A stretch of 64,000 nucleotides of DNA from Mycolicibacterium litorale (GTDB lineage Bacteria > Actinomycetota > Actinomycetes > Mycobacteriales > Mycobacteriaceae), in NCBI GenBank assembly GCA_002007745.1, contig CP019882.1:5766001-5830000 (forward strand). Reading direction: 5' to 3'. Positions 37,956 to 46,183 of the stretch are shown piece by piece. Below the pieces are notes generated by a model. The model had not been told where the DNA came from and did no database searches. It worked only from the letters and a program-made list of their open reading frames with translations. Positions within the stretch are counted from its first letter, which is position 1; each line of letters begins with the position of its first letter. Made by a program: the position numbers and the translations under genes.

Positions 37956-38847
37956 ACCCGAGCCTTTCTGGGCGGCCGCGGAACCAGCATCGGCACCCGG
38001 TCGATGACGTCCTGATACTGCGGGCGACGGTGCAGGCTTCGACTCTCCATCAGCGGGATACTGGCCCCCAGGAACATGGCGATCATCGCGAGGACCCCGA
38101 TGAACAACCACCATGCGTCCCTCGGCGAGGCCGCCACCCCGAACAGCGCCATCGCCAGCCAGAAGCCGATCTCACCGAAGTAGTTCGGGTGCCGGGACCA
38201 GGCCCACAGGCCCTGATCCATCACCGCGCCGGGCTGCTTGTCCCGGACGAAGCGGTGCATCTGGGTGTCGGCCACCAGTTCGAGGGTCACCGCGGCGAGG
38301 CCGACGCCGAACGCTACCCAGCTCAGCCACACCAGACCCGCACCCGGGGTCGTTACCGCTACATACACCGGCAACATGCCGAGGAACACCTGCAACGTGG
38401 GAAGCAGGTGAATCCCGAACAGGTCGGCGACGAATTCCCACCTGCCGGCCTTCTCCCGCAGCACCGGGTAACGCCAGTCCTCGTGGTGCAACCCGGGGAA
38501 GCTGTAGGCCCAGTTCGCGGTCAGCCGCACCGCCCAGTAGCCGACGACGACCGCGACCAGCCAGCACCGCAGCGAATCCAGACCGAGCGGCCCGGCGGCC
38601 CACCAATAGGCCAACAACAGCGGCGGGATCACGCTCCAGTAGGCGTCGTAGAAGCTCGAGTTGCGGTAGGCGCGGCTGAAGATGAAGACCACCAGGGTGG
38701 CCAGCAGATCAGCGGTGAGGGCGTCGAGCCAGAGCCGCCCGGTGGCCGACGGCCCCAGAACAGCCACGCCGCGCCGGCGGCGACCGCGACGACGTAGGCG
38801 ATGGTGACCACGTACAGCGATCCCGCCCTGGTCGGCTTTACCGTCAT
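37952..38847 (-). CDS. DUF1295 / steroid 5-alpha-reductase-like membrane protein; one apparent frameshift
   Basis: Restored length about 298 aa from ATG 38847. Six to seven hydrophobic helices and the C-terminal WSRHPNYFGEIGFWLAMALFG signature of the DUF1295/ERG24 family, which reduce steroid or lipid double bonds with NADPH. A base is missing at the CCCC run 38753-38756; adding one gives AAWLFWGPSATGRLWL. A KstR-like operator (38907-38920) lies 60 bp upstream. It overlaps the flavoprotein gene downstream. Confidence 0.75.
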
Positions 38848-38906
38848 GCAGCCTCCTACATCGACGTGGCGCCGCTTGCATGCGCCCGCTTCGACCGCGG
38901 CCGAAC

Positions 38907-38920
38907 TGTAACACGTTCTA
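38907..38920. promoter_or_regulatory. KstR-like operator
   Basis: The 14 bases TGTAACACGTTCTA fit the TNNAACNNGTTNNA consensus of the cholesterol-catabolism repressor KstR at every fixed position. The site lies between the divergent DUF1295/flavoprotein operon and ctaD, close enough to affect either. Position relative to promoters is not known. Confidence 0.55.
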
Positions 38921-38984
38921 ATTCGACGCTGCCACGCCTTCAGATCCGACGTTAGAAGCGCCCAAAGGCGGGTACGCGCGGGCC

Positions 38985-40727
38985 ATGACTGTCGAGGCCT
39001 CGCCCCTGCGTGCTGCGGTCCGCCGCCCGTTTCCGGCGCGCATGGGCCCGCCCGGGAACCTGGTCTACAAGCTGATCACGACGACCGATCACAAGCTGAT
39101 CGGCATCATGTACTGCGTCGCCTGCTTCGTGTTCTTCTACGCCGGCGGCATCATGGCCTTGTTCATGCGCTCGGAGCTGGCCGTGCCGGGTCTGCAGTTC
39201 CTGTCCAATGAGCAGTACAACCAGCTGTTCACCATGCACGGCACGGTGATGCTGCTGTTCTACGCGACGCCGATCGTGTTCGGGTTCGCCAATCTGGTGC
39301 TGCCGCTGCAGATCGGCGCCCCGGACGTGGCCTTCCCGCGTCTCAATGCATTGTCGTTCTGGCTCTTCGCATTTGGCGCGCTGATCGCGCTGGCCGGGTT
39401 CATCACCCCCGGCGGCGCGGCTGACTTCGGCTGGACGGCCTACACCCCGCTCTCGGATGCCATGCACTCGCCGGGCGCCGGCGGCGACCTGTGGGTCCTG
39501 GGTCTGGCCGTGGGCGGTCTGGGCACCATCCTCGGCGCGGTCAACATGATCACCACCGTGGTGTGCATGCGCGCGCCCGGTATGACGATGTTCCGGATGC
39601 CGATCTTCACCTGGAACATCTTCGTCACCTCGATCCTGGTGCTGGTCGCCTTCCCACTGCTGACAGCCGCGCTGTTCGGCCTGGCCGCCGACCGTCACCT
39701 CGGTGCGCACATCTACGACCCGGCCAACGGCGGAGCGATTCTGTGGCAGCACTTGTTCTGGTTCTTCGGCCACCCCGAGGTGTACATCGTCGCGCTGCCG
39801 TTCTTCGGCATCGTCACCGAGATCTTCCCGGTGTTCTCCCGCAAGCCGATCTTCGGCTACTCGACGCTGGTGTATGCCACCATGGCGATCGCGGCGCTGT
39901 CGATCGCGGTGTGGGCCCACCACATGTTCGTCACCGGGGCGGTGCTGCTGCCGTTCTTCGCGTTCATGACCTACCTGATCGCGGTGCCCACCGGCATCAA
40001 GTTCTTCAACTGGATCGGCACGATGTGGAAGGGGCAGTTGACCTTCGAAACCCCGATGCTGTTCTCGATCGGCTTCCTGGTGACCTTCCTGGCGGGCGGG
40101 CTCACCGGCGTGCTGCTGGCCAGCCCGCCGCTCGACTTTCACGTCAGCGACAGCTACTTCGTCGTCGCGCACTTCCACTACGTGCTGTTCGGCACCATCG
40201 TGTTCGCCACCTACGCCGGCATCTACTTCTGGTTCCCGAAGATGACCGGCCGGCTGCTCGACGAGCGGCTGGGCAAGCTGCACTTCTGGCTGACGTTCAT
40301 CGGCTTCCACACCACCTTCCTGGTGCAGCACTGGCTCGGTGACGAGGGGATGCCGCGGCGCTACGCCGACTACCTGCCCTCCGACGGGTTCACCACGCTG
40401 AACGTCGTCTCCACCATCGGCGCCTTCATCCTCGGCGTCTCGGTGCTGCCGTTCACCTGGAACGTGTTCAAGAGCTGGCGTTACGGCGAGGTCGTCACCG
40501 TCGATGACCCGTGGGGTTACGGCAACTCGCTGGAGTGGGCCACCTCCTGCCCGCCGCCGCGGCACAACTTCACCGAACTGCCCCGAATCCGTTCGGAGCG
40601 GCCGGCTTTCGAACTGCACTACCCCCACATGAGCGAGCGGATGCGGGCCGAGGCCCATATCGGAAAGCACGCGCAGGCGCTGGAGACCACCGAGGGCATG
40701 GGACCGCGCGTCACCCCCGACCGGTGA
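38985..40727 (+). CDS. ctaD: Cytochrome c oxidase subunit I
   Basis: 580 aa and intact. Twelve TM segments. Ligand residues are visible: MHGTVM (heme a), FGHPEVY (CuB and Tyr cross-link), WAHHMF (CuB pair) and VAHFHY (heme a3 and heme a). It is the core subunit of the aa3 oxidase of the bc-aa3 supercomplex. As in other mycobacteria it stands away from the other cta genes. The C-terminus (about 535-580) is long and polar. The + strand start is near the KstR-like site, but control of ctaD by it is doubtful. Confidence 0.97.
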   Translation: MTVEASPLRAAVRRPFPARMGPPGNLVYKLITTTDHKLIGIMYCVACFVFFYAGGIMALFMRSELAVPGLQFLSNEQYNQLFTMHGTVMLLFYATPIVFGFANLVLPLQIGAPDVAFPRLNALSFWLFAFGALIALAGFITPGGAADFGWTAYTPLSDAMHSPGAGGDLWVLGLAVGGLGTILGAVNMITTVVCMRAPGMTMFRMPIFTWNIFVTSILVLVAFPLLTAALFGLAADRHLGAHIYDPANGGAILWQHLFWFFGHPEVYIVALPFFGIVTEIFPVFSRKPIFGYSTLVYATMAIAALSIAVWAHHMFVTGAVLLPFFAFMTYLIAVPTGIKFFNWIGTMWKGQLTFETPMLFSIGFLVTFLAGGLTGVLLASPPLDFHVSDSYFVVAHFHYVLFGTIVFATYAGIYFWFPKMTGRLLDERLGKLHFWLTFIGFHTTFLVQHWLGDEGMPRRYADYLPSDGFTTLNVVSTIGAFILGVSVLPFTWNVFKSWRYGEVVTVDDPWGYGNSLEWATSCPPPRHNFTELPRIRSERPAFELHYPHMSERMRAEAHIGKHAQALETTEGMGPRVTPDR

Positions 40728-40778
40728 AACTTGACACCTGCCAACCAGTGCTCACGCCCGGTTCTTTATCGTGTCGGA

Positions 40779-41975
40779 ATGAGCACCGTCGCTGATGCCG
40801 ACCGGGTCGCGGACCTGGCCCGGCGGGTTGTGGCCGACCACGACCCGAAAGCCGTCCCGATCCCGGAGTATCTCGGCGCCTGTTACGACGCCGGCCTGTC
40901 GTGGGTGCACTTTCCCGAAGGGTTCGGCGGGCTCGGCCTGTCCCGCGGCCTGCAGGCGGTCGCCGACCGGATCCTGCAGGCGGCCGGCGGCCCGGTGCCG
41001 CTGGGCCTGAACCCGATGGGCTACGGGATGGCCGCGCCGACCGTGCGCGAGCACGCCCAGACCGACGATCTCAAGAAAGAACTCTTGCGGCCGTTGGCCA
41101 CCACCGAAGACATCTGGTGCCAGCTGTTCTCCGAGCCCGGCGCCGGATCGGACCTGGCCGGGCTGGCCACCTCGGCGATTCCCGACGGCGGCGAGTGGGT
41201 GATCAACGGCCAGAAGGTGTGGACCAGCCTTGCGCACCGCGCACGCTGGGGGTTGCTGCTGGCCCGCACCAACCCGGACGTGCCCAAACACAAGGGTCTG
41301 ACGTACTTCGTCCTCGACATGCATGCCCCCGGTGTGGAGACCCGCCCGCTGCGGCAGATGACCGGCCAGGCCGAGTTCAACGAGGTCTACATCACCGACG
41401 CCCGGATACCCGACACCTATCGGCTCGGCGCGGTCGGTGACGGCTGGCGGGTGGCGATGACCACCCTGATGAACGAACGCAGCGCCCTGGGCGGCAGCGG
41501 TTCACGCCGCGGCGGGGGGACCATCAAGGACGCCGTCTCGTTGTGGGCTTCGCGACCGGACCTGCACACTCCCGTGCTGCGCGACCGGTTGGCCCAGCTG
41601 TGGCTGCGGTCGGAGGCGCAACGGCTGACCTCCGAGCGGTCCCGCGCATCGGCGACTGCGGGTGGTCCCGGGCCGGAGGCTTCGGTCGGCAAGCTGGTCG
41701 GCGCCGAACTCAACCAGCACATCTACCAGTGGTGCATGGATCTGCTTGGGCCCGAAGGGATCCTGTACAACGGCTACGCGCTCAGTGCCGACGCCGCCGA
41801 CAGCGGTGACTGGCGCGGCCCGATTCAGCAGCGTTTCCTGCGGAGCCGTGCCAACACCATCGAAGGCGGCACCTCCGAGGTGATGCGCAACATCCTCGGC
41901 GAGCGGGTGCTGGGCCTGCCCGGCGATCTGCGTGCCGACGCCGGCATGCCGTGGAAGGAGATCCCCCGTGGATGA
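40779..41975 (+). CDS. Acyl-CoA dehydrogenase, catalytic-type subunit (FadE family)
   Basis: 398 aa. N-terminal helical domain, FAD-binding beta domain (FSEPGAGSDLAGLAT and KVWTSLA) and C-terminal helices with the FadE signature EGGTSEVMRNILGER. The next gene is a second, partial-motif acyl-CoA dehydrogenase overlapping it by 8 bp. Paired FadE genes of this kind make alpha2beta2 enzymes, often for steroid side chains or rings. ATG 40779 is chosen; the longer frame back to 40731 has no signal. Confidence 0.85.
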   Translation: MSTVADADRVADLARRVVADHDPKAVPIPEYLGACYDAGLSWVHFPEGFGGLGLSRGLQAVADRILQAAGGPVPLGLNPMGYGMAAPTVREHAQTDDLKKELLRPLATTEDIWCQLFSEPGAGSDLAGLATSAIPDGGEWVINGQKVWTSLAHRARWGLLLARTNPDVPKHKGLTYFVLDMHAPGVETRPLRQMTGQAEFNEVYITDARIPDTYRLGAVGDGWRVAMTTLMNERSALGGSGSRRGGGTIKDAVSLWASRPDLHTPVLRDRLAQLWLRSEAQRLTSERSRASATAGGPGPEASVGKLVGAELNQHIYQWCMDLLGPEGILYNGYALSADAADSGDWRGPIQQRFLRSRANTIEGGTSEVMRNILGERVLGLPGDLRADAGMPWKEIPRG

Positions 41976-43116
41976 GTACCGCTTCACCGAGGAGCAGCAC
42001 CAACTGCGGGCCGCGGTGCGCAAGTTCTGCGCCGACAACTTCGACGAGTCGACCGTGCGTCGGCTGATGGAGTCAGAGGTGCCCTTCGACGCCAAGCTGT
42101 GGAACCGCCTCGGTTCCGAGCTCGGCGTGCTCGGGCTCTCGGTGCCCGAGAACGACGGCGGTGTCGGCGGTTCTCTGGTCGACCAGGCTGTCGCGGTCGA
42201 GGAGTTCGGCGCCAGCCTGGCCTGCGGTCCGCTGTTCGGCACCGTCTATCTCGCCATCCCGGCACTGGTGGCCAGCCCGGCCGGCCCGGTGCGCGACGAG
42301 CTGCTGGCCGCGCTCGTGGAGGGAACCGTAACGGCGGCGTTCGCCGTCGCCGACAAGGCCGGCGCGTTCGATCCGGCTGCGGTCACGGTGCAAGCCGCCC
42401 GCGACACGGTATCCGGAACGGTGCAGCGGGTGATCGACGGTGCGGCGGCCGACGTGGTTCTCGTCGCGGCGACGTGTTCGGACGGGATCCGGCTCTTCGC
42501 GGTGGACGCCAACGACGTTGAGCGCACCCCGCTCTCGACACTGGACCTCACCCGCCCGCAGGCTGACATCACCTTCTCCGGCTCGCCCGCCCGGCTGCTC
42601 GCCGGGCCCGAGGAGGCAGGGCGCGTCATCACCCACGCCCTGCACGTCGGGTCAGCGCTGCTGGCCGTCGAGCAGGTCGGGGCCGCGCAGCACCTGCTCG
42701 ACCTGTCCGTCGACTACGCCAAGTCCCGCCTGCAATTCGGTCGGCAGATCGGTTCCTTCCAGGCGATCAAACACAAATTGGCCGACATGCTGGTCGACCT
42801 CGAGCACGCCCGGTCGGCCGCCTACCACGCGGTGTGGGCACTGACCGACGGCTCCGACGATCCGGCGCTGGCCGCGAGCATCGCGCAAGCGACCGCGTCG
42901 GCGGCGTTCAGCCGGATCGCGGCGGACACCATTCAGGTGCACGGTGGGATCGGCTTCACCTGGGAACACCAGGCGCACTTGTACTTCAAGCGCGCCGCCA
43001 CCGACGCAGCACTGCTGGGGACCGCTGAGCAGCACCGGTCGAGGGTGGCCGAGTTCGTGCTGGACACCGCGGTCGCCGACGGCGGCGCCGAAGTGGCGAC
43101 CGGTCTGCCGGTCTGA
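41968..43116 (+). CDS. Acyl-CoA dehydrogenase, partner subunit (FadE family)
   Basis: 382 aa from GTG 41968, overlapping the previous stop. The C-terminal half has QFGRQIGSFQAIKHKLADM and QVHGGIGFTWEHQAHLYFKR, as in beta-type FadE subunits; the N-terminal half is divergent (EEQHQLRAAVRKFCADNF). The canonical catalytic Glu region is not evident, which fits a non-catalytic partner. It is followed by a strong hairpin terminator. Confidence 0.85.
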   Translation: MDEYRFTEEQHQLRAAVRKFCADNFDESTVRRLMESEVPFDAKLWNRLGSELGVLGLSVPENDGGVGGSLVDQAVAVEEFGASLACGPLFGTVYLAIPALVASPAGPVRDELLAALVEGTVTAAFAVADKAGAFDPAAVTVQAARDTVSGTVQRVIDGAAADVVLVAATCSDGIRLFAVDANDVERTPLSTLDLTRPQADITFSGSPARLLAGPEEAGRVITHALHVGSALLAVEQVGAAQHLLDLSVDYAKSRLQFGRQIGSFQAIKHKLADMLVDLEHARSAAYHAVWALTDGSDDPALAASIAQATASAAFSRIAADTIQVHGGIGFTWEHQAHLYFKRAATDAALLGTAEQHRSRVAEFVLDTAVADGGAEVATGLPV

Positions 43117-43136
43117 ACCAGGCGCAACGAAACACG

Positions 43137-43173
43137 TTCGGGCGGAGAAGCATTGAGAGCTTCTCCGCCCGAA
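43137..43173. terminator. Hairpin terminator between convergent genes
   Basis: A near-perfect inverted repeat CGGGCGGAGAAGC / GCTTCTCCGCCCG with a short loop (ATTGAGA-type) follows the acyl-CoA dehydrogenase pair and precedes the end of the His-rich gene on the other strand. A T-tract is weak, as usual in mycobacteria. The same stem occurs at 45330-45364. Confidence 0.7.
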
Positions 43174-43197
43174 CGGTGCTGTGGTGCGCCCGGCTCG

Positions 43198-43476
43198 TCA
43201 GCCGCGATGGCGATTCCACTGGTGGTGATGATGGATCGAGGTGCCTGGCTTGGGCTGGTTGTGCTGGTGGGGGAACACCGGGTGCGGCGTGGGGGTGCTC
43301 ATGTTGGCGCCGGCGCTGACGCGGGTCGGCCCGATGTTGGTCGGGGCGGTGTCGGCGTAGCTGTCGGTCGCGCCACCCAGGGCGACCAGGGCCGGGCCGG
43401 TGGCCAGGATCGTGCCGGCGGCGATGCGCTTGAACCAGGTGGTTGTGGGGGTCGAGATGGTCCTCGTGCTGGTCAT
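43198..43476 (-). CDS. Small secreted His-rich protein, copy 1
   Basis: 92 aa from ATG 43476. A signal-like hydrophobic segment (TWFKRIAAGTILATGPALVA) ends near ATDSYADTA. The mature protein is short and ends HHHHQWNRHRG, with an earlier FPHQHNQPKPGT. Paralogous to 45389-45613; both end in HHHHQWNR. The His-rich end could bind metal. The gene reads toward the hairpin at 43137-43173. Confidence 0.65.
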   Translation of the reverse strand: MTSTRTISTPTTTWFKRIAAGTILATGPALVALGGATDSYADTAPTNIGPTRVSAGANMSTPTPHPVFPHQHNQPKPGTSIHHHHQWNRHRG

Positions 43477-43614
43477 GGTGGTGCCTTTATGTCGTGCCTT
43501 CGCCGGTTTGCCGGCGGTGAGTAAACGATCTCGCACCACGACCGCGATTGTCTGTCCGGCGACCGGACCTTTAGCCGGGTGACTCCGATGTCCGCCGGTC
43601 GGGGGACACCGGGG

Positions 43615-44244
43615 TCAGCTCAGACCCCACCCGTTCCATGACGTGATGGTCTGCACCGGCGGGCGCGCGGCGGGCTTGAAGTCGGTACCGATCGTGTAGG
43701 CCACGGGCAACAGCGCCACCTGGGTGACCGTTTGCGGGATGCCGAGCAGTTCGGCGACTTCGCGCTCTTTCGCCAAATGCAGTGTGGTCCAGACAGATCC
43801 GAGGCCACGTGACCGCAGCGCAAGCAGGAAGCTCCATGCCGCGGGAATGATCGACGCCCACGCGGAGGCCGCCGCCACCAGCGGCACACCCTCGACCCGC
43901 TTCTCGATGCAGGGAATCACGTGCACCGGAACGTCGGCCAGAATGGCGGTCAACGTCGCCGCGCTCTGGTAGACCCGCCGGGTCTGTGTGTCTTCGGCGG
44001 TGCTCGCCGCGTGTGCCAGATACTGCTCGCCGACACTGTTGTAGATCTCGGCGATCGCCGCGCGCTTGTCGGCGTCGGTGACGACGACCCAGCGCCAATC
44101 CTGGTTGTTACTCGCCGTGGGCGCCTGCGTCGCCAGCTGCAGGCACTCGAGAATGACCCCGCGCTCCACCGGCCTGGTCACGTCCAGTCGTTTACGTACC
44201 GCGCGGGTGGTCGAGAGCAATTCGTCTACGGTTGGAATGTCCAC
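43615..44244 (-). CDS. Nitroreductase family flavoprotein
   Basis: 209 aa from GTG 44244. The N-terminus (STTRAVRKRLDVTRPVERG... APTASNNQDWRWVVV) is the FMN-binding signature of the nitroreductase family, and the fold continues to SFLLALRSRGLGSVW. It reduces nitro compounds or quinones with NAD(P)H. The longer frame to 44421 overlaps the patatin gene and is not supported. Substrate unknown; it lies between two lipid-related genes. Confidence 0.8.
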   Translation of the reverse strand: MDIPTVDELLSTTRAVRKRLDVTRPVERGVILECLQLATQAPTASNNQDWRWVVVTDADKRAAIAEIYNSVGEQYLAHAASTAEDTQTRRVYQSAATLTAILADVPVHVIPCIEKRVEGVPLVAAASAWASIIPAAWSFLLALRSRGLGSVWTTLHLAKEREVAELLGIPQTVTQVALLPVAYTIGTDFKPAARPPVQTITSWNGWGLS

Positions 44245-44257
44245 CCGGCCGTGTCTA

Positions 44258-45271
44258 TCACGATCGGCGGAACCGCCGGCGGTAAGCATCCTCGTCCCAC
44301 GTCGACAAGAAGGTCGAGGCGGCCTCGTACCCCTTGGTGTAGAGCGCATCGATCTGGCTGGGGGTGATGTCGAAGTCGAGCACTCCCACGCTGGTGGAAT
44401 CCACCCGGATGGTCCTGGCACTCACCCACGGCTCATTGAGGTAGGCCTGGTCCCGCCCGACCAGGATCGTGGTGATGACATCCTCGAGCAGGCTCGGGCC
44501 GCCGAGCAGCCGCAACGGCGCCAGCGCGGGGATCACTTTGTCGTTGTTCTCAGGCAGGTCGGGCAGCAGTGTCACACCGAAGGTGGCCCAGCGGGGCGGC
44601 TTGCCGTCGGTGCGGTCCAATGAATCGATCGGATAGTTCGACAGCAGGCCCCCGTCGACCAGGGTCGACCTGCGGCCCGTCGAGGCGGTCAGGGTGGCCG
44701 GCCGAAAGGAGAACGGGATCGACATCGAGGCGCGCACCGCGTCGGCGACCGGCTGCTGGTCGGGATCGAGGCCATAGAGCCTTTGGTAGTCCCAGGGCAG
44801 CCGGACCAATTGACCGGTCGTGACGTCGGCGGCGGTCACCACGAGTCGGTACCGGCGCTCCACCGGCAGCTGGTCGTCGTCGAGCCGGAGGTCGCCGAAG
44901 GTGCGCACGCCGAGCTGGGCCAGCTGCTCGGCGACGAACGTGTGCGCGTAGTCGCCCCGATAGATGCCGGTGCCCTGCAAGATCGCCCAGGATGGGCCCA
45001 GCAGCGGGACGCGTTCGAGCGGTCCGGGGTCAAGGAACTTGCCATAGTCGATGCCGAGGGTGAGTGCCTTGATGTCCTGCGGGGTGAGCTGGTCGTCGGT
45101 GGCCGCCGCGGCCACGATGGCGCCGACAATCGATCCGGCCGACGATCCGGCTACCCGGTAGGCCCGGTACCCGGCCTCCATCAAGGTGACGACGGCGCCC
45201 GCCAGGCCGATGCCTTTGACCCCGCCGCCGGCCAGCACCAGGTCCACGGGCTTGGTCACGGTTGGCGGCAT
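44258..45271 (-). CDS. Patatin-like phospholipase
   Basis: 337 aa from ATG 45271, with AGGAGGGAA upstream. The patatin hydrolase motifs are visible: GGGVKGIGLAG oxyanion loop, GSSAGS nucleophile elbow and DGGLLSNYP dyad Asp. It should hydrolyse acyl chains from phospholipids or related lipids. No signal peptide, so it is likely cytosolic or membrane-associated. It is 13 bp from the nitroreductase gene, probably one transcript. Confidence 0.9.
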   Translation of the reverse strand: MPPTVTKPVDLVLAGGGVKGIGLAGAVVTLMEAGYRAYRVAGSSAGSIVGAIVAAAATDDQLTPQDIKALTLGIDYGKFLDPGPLERVPLLGPSWAILQGTGIYRGDYAHTFVAEQLAQLGVRTFGDLRLDDDQLPVERRYRLVVTAADVTTGQLVRLPWDYQRLYGLDPDQQPVADAVRASMSIPFSFRPATLTASTGRRSTLVDGGLLSNYPIDSLDRTDGKPPRWATFGVTLLPDLPENNDKVIPALAPLRLLGGPSLLEDVITTILVGRDQAYLNEPWVSARTIRVDSTSVGVLDFDITPSQIDALYTKGYEAASTFLSTWDEDAYRRRFRRS

Positions 45272-45329
45272 GGCGTTCCCTCCTGCTACCCGGCCCGGCA
45301 CCCATGGTAGGAGCGGGCCAGACAGACAC

Positions 45330-45364
45330 GTCGGGCGGAGAAGCTGGAGGCTTCTCCGCCCGAC
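45330..45364. terminator. Hairpin terminator, copy of the 43137 stem
   Basis: Inverted repeat CGGGCGGAGAAGC / GCTTCTCCGCCCG flanks a short loop (TGGAG). It lies between the patatin gene start and the end of the second His-rich gene. The stem is the same as at 43137-43173. Confidence 0.7.
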
Positions 45365-45388
45365 GTGGATTGGGGGGTCTGGGTGCGG

Positions 45389-45613
45389 TTATCGGTTCCA
45401 CTGATGGTGGTGATGCTCGACGGAGCCGGGTGTGGGTTGGTTGTGCTGGCCGGGGAAGCTGTCGTGGTGGGCGGGCTGGGTCAGGTTGGCTCCCCCGTCG
45501 AGCGAACCGGTCTCGGCCCAGCTGTCGGTGGCCGATCCCAGGGCGAACAGGGCGGGGCCGGTGGCCAGCGCCGCACCGGCGGCCAGTCGCTTCATCCAGA
45601 TCATCGTGGTCAT
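45389..45613 (-). CDS. Small secreted His-rich protein, copy 2
   Basis: 74 aa from ATG 45613. Signal-like N-terminus (IWMKRLAAGAALATGPALFA), then a short mature part ending VEHHHHQWNR, with FPGQHNQPTPG in the middle. Clearly a paralog of 43198-43476. The longer frame upstream to 45679 lacks a signal. The conserved GxHNQPxPG and HHHHQWNR motifs suggest a small family that I do not recognise. Confidence 0.65.
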   Translation of the reverse strand: MTTMIWMKRLAAGAALATGPALFALGSATDSWAETGSLDGGANLTQPAHHDSFPGQHNQPTPGSVEHHHHQWNR

Positions 45614-45951
45614 GTCTCGTCGTCCTCGTCGTGATGTGTCGAATGCTTCGGTGTCGGCCCTCGTGTTTCGCCAGTGCACCTACCGTCTCGCACTACGGCG
45701 GCGGTGTCTGTCGGGCATCCGGTGGATGACGGGGATGAATCGGCTGTCCCCCGATCGGTGGACAGCGGCCACTTTGTCGCTCCGGTGTGGGCCGGAACAC
45801 ACTCCGGCACCGGACATTCGGGGTCGAGGCAGCGAATTGCTGCCAACTGTCGATCATCTGCTGCCACCGGAACTAAACCGGCGCTATGGCGACGTTAGAA
45901 CCATCAGCGGTCCGGAAATCCACTCCGGCCGTTGAGGAAGAGGGAAAAGAC
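45614..45951. other. Intergenic region with no recognised gene
   Basis: These 338 bp separate two divergently read small secreted-protein genes. Short frames on both strands lack ribosome sites and homology-like features. It probably contains promoters for both sides. I see no repeats or structured RNA. Confidence 0.4.
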
Positions 45952-46119
45952 ATGAAGAAGTACGCAATCACCACAGCCATCGCCGGCGCGCTGACCGCCG
46001 CGGTCCTCGGCCTTGCCGCACCCGCGCAGGCCGACCTTGGTCACAACGACTGGGTCAACAACATCGGCCCGTCGGCGACCGCGCCGCACGTCGACACGAC
46101 TGTACACGGAAGCCGTTGA
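45952..46119 (+). CDS. Short secreted peptide precursor
   Basis: 55 aa from ATG 45952, preceded by GAGGGAAAAG. A typical signal peptide (MKKYAITTAIAGALTAAVLG, then LAAPAQA) is followed by a mature part of about 28 residues starting DLGHNDWVNNIGPSAT. A perfect hairpin terminator follows. I do not recognise the family. Its good signals make it a real gene despite its size. Confidence 0.65.
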   Translation: MKKYAITTAIAGALTAAVLGLAAPAQADLGHNDWVNNIGPSATAPHVDTTVHGSR

Positions 46120-46140
46120 TCGACAACGCTATCCGCGCGC

Positions 46141-46169
46141 AAGGGGCACCCGAACCGGGTGCCCCTTTT
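46141..46169 (+). terminator. Strong intrinsic terminator
   Basis: AAGGGGCACCCG / CGGGTGCCCCTT with a loop of AAC-type bases and a following T run (TTTT). It lies 21 bp after the short secreted peptide gene and just before the hrpA stop on the other strand. Confidence 0.85.
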
Positions 46170-46183
46170 GCGTTGCCGCGAAG

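Noticed and set aside
38952..40670. 572-codon minus-strand ORF opposite ctaD
   Set aside because: Shadow frame rich in Gln, His, Glu and Arg; ctaD on the other strand is certain.
43131..43138. A second AACACGTT core as a KstR site
   Set aside because: The flanking T and A of the TNNAACNNGTTNNA consensus are missing, and the site overlaps the end of a gene and its terminator.
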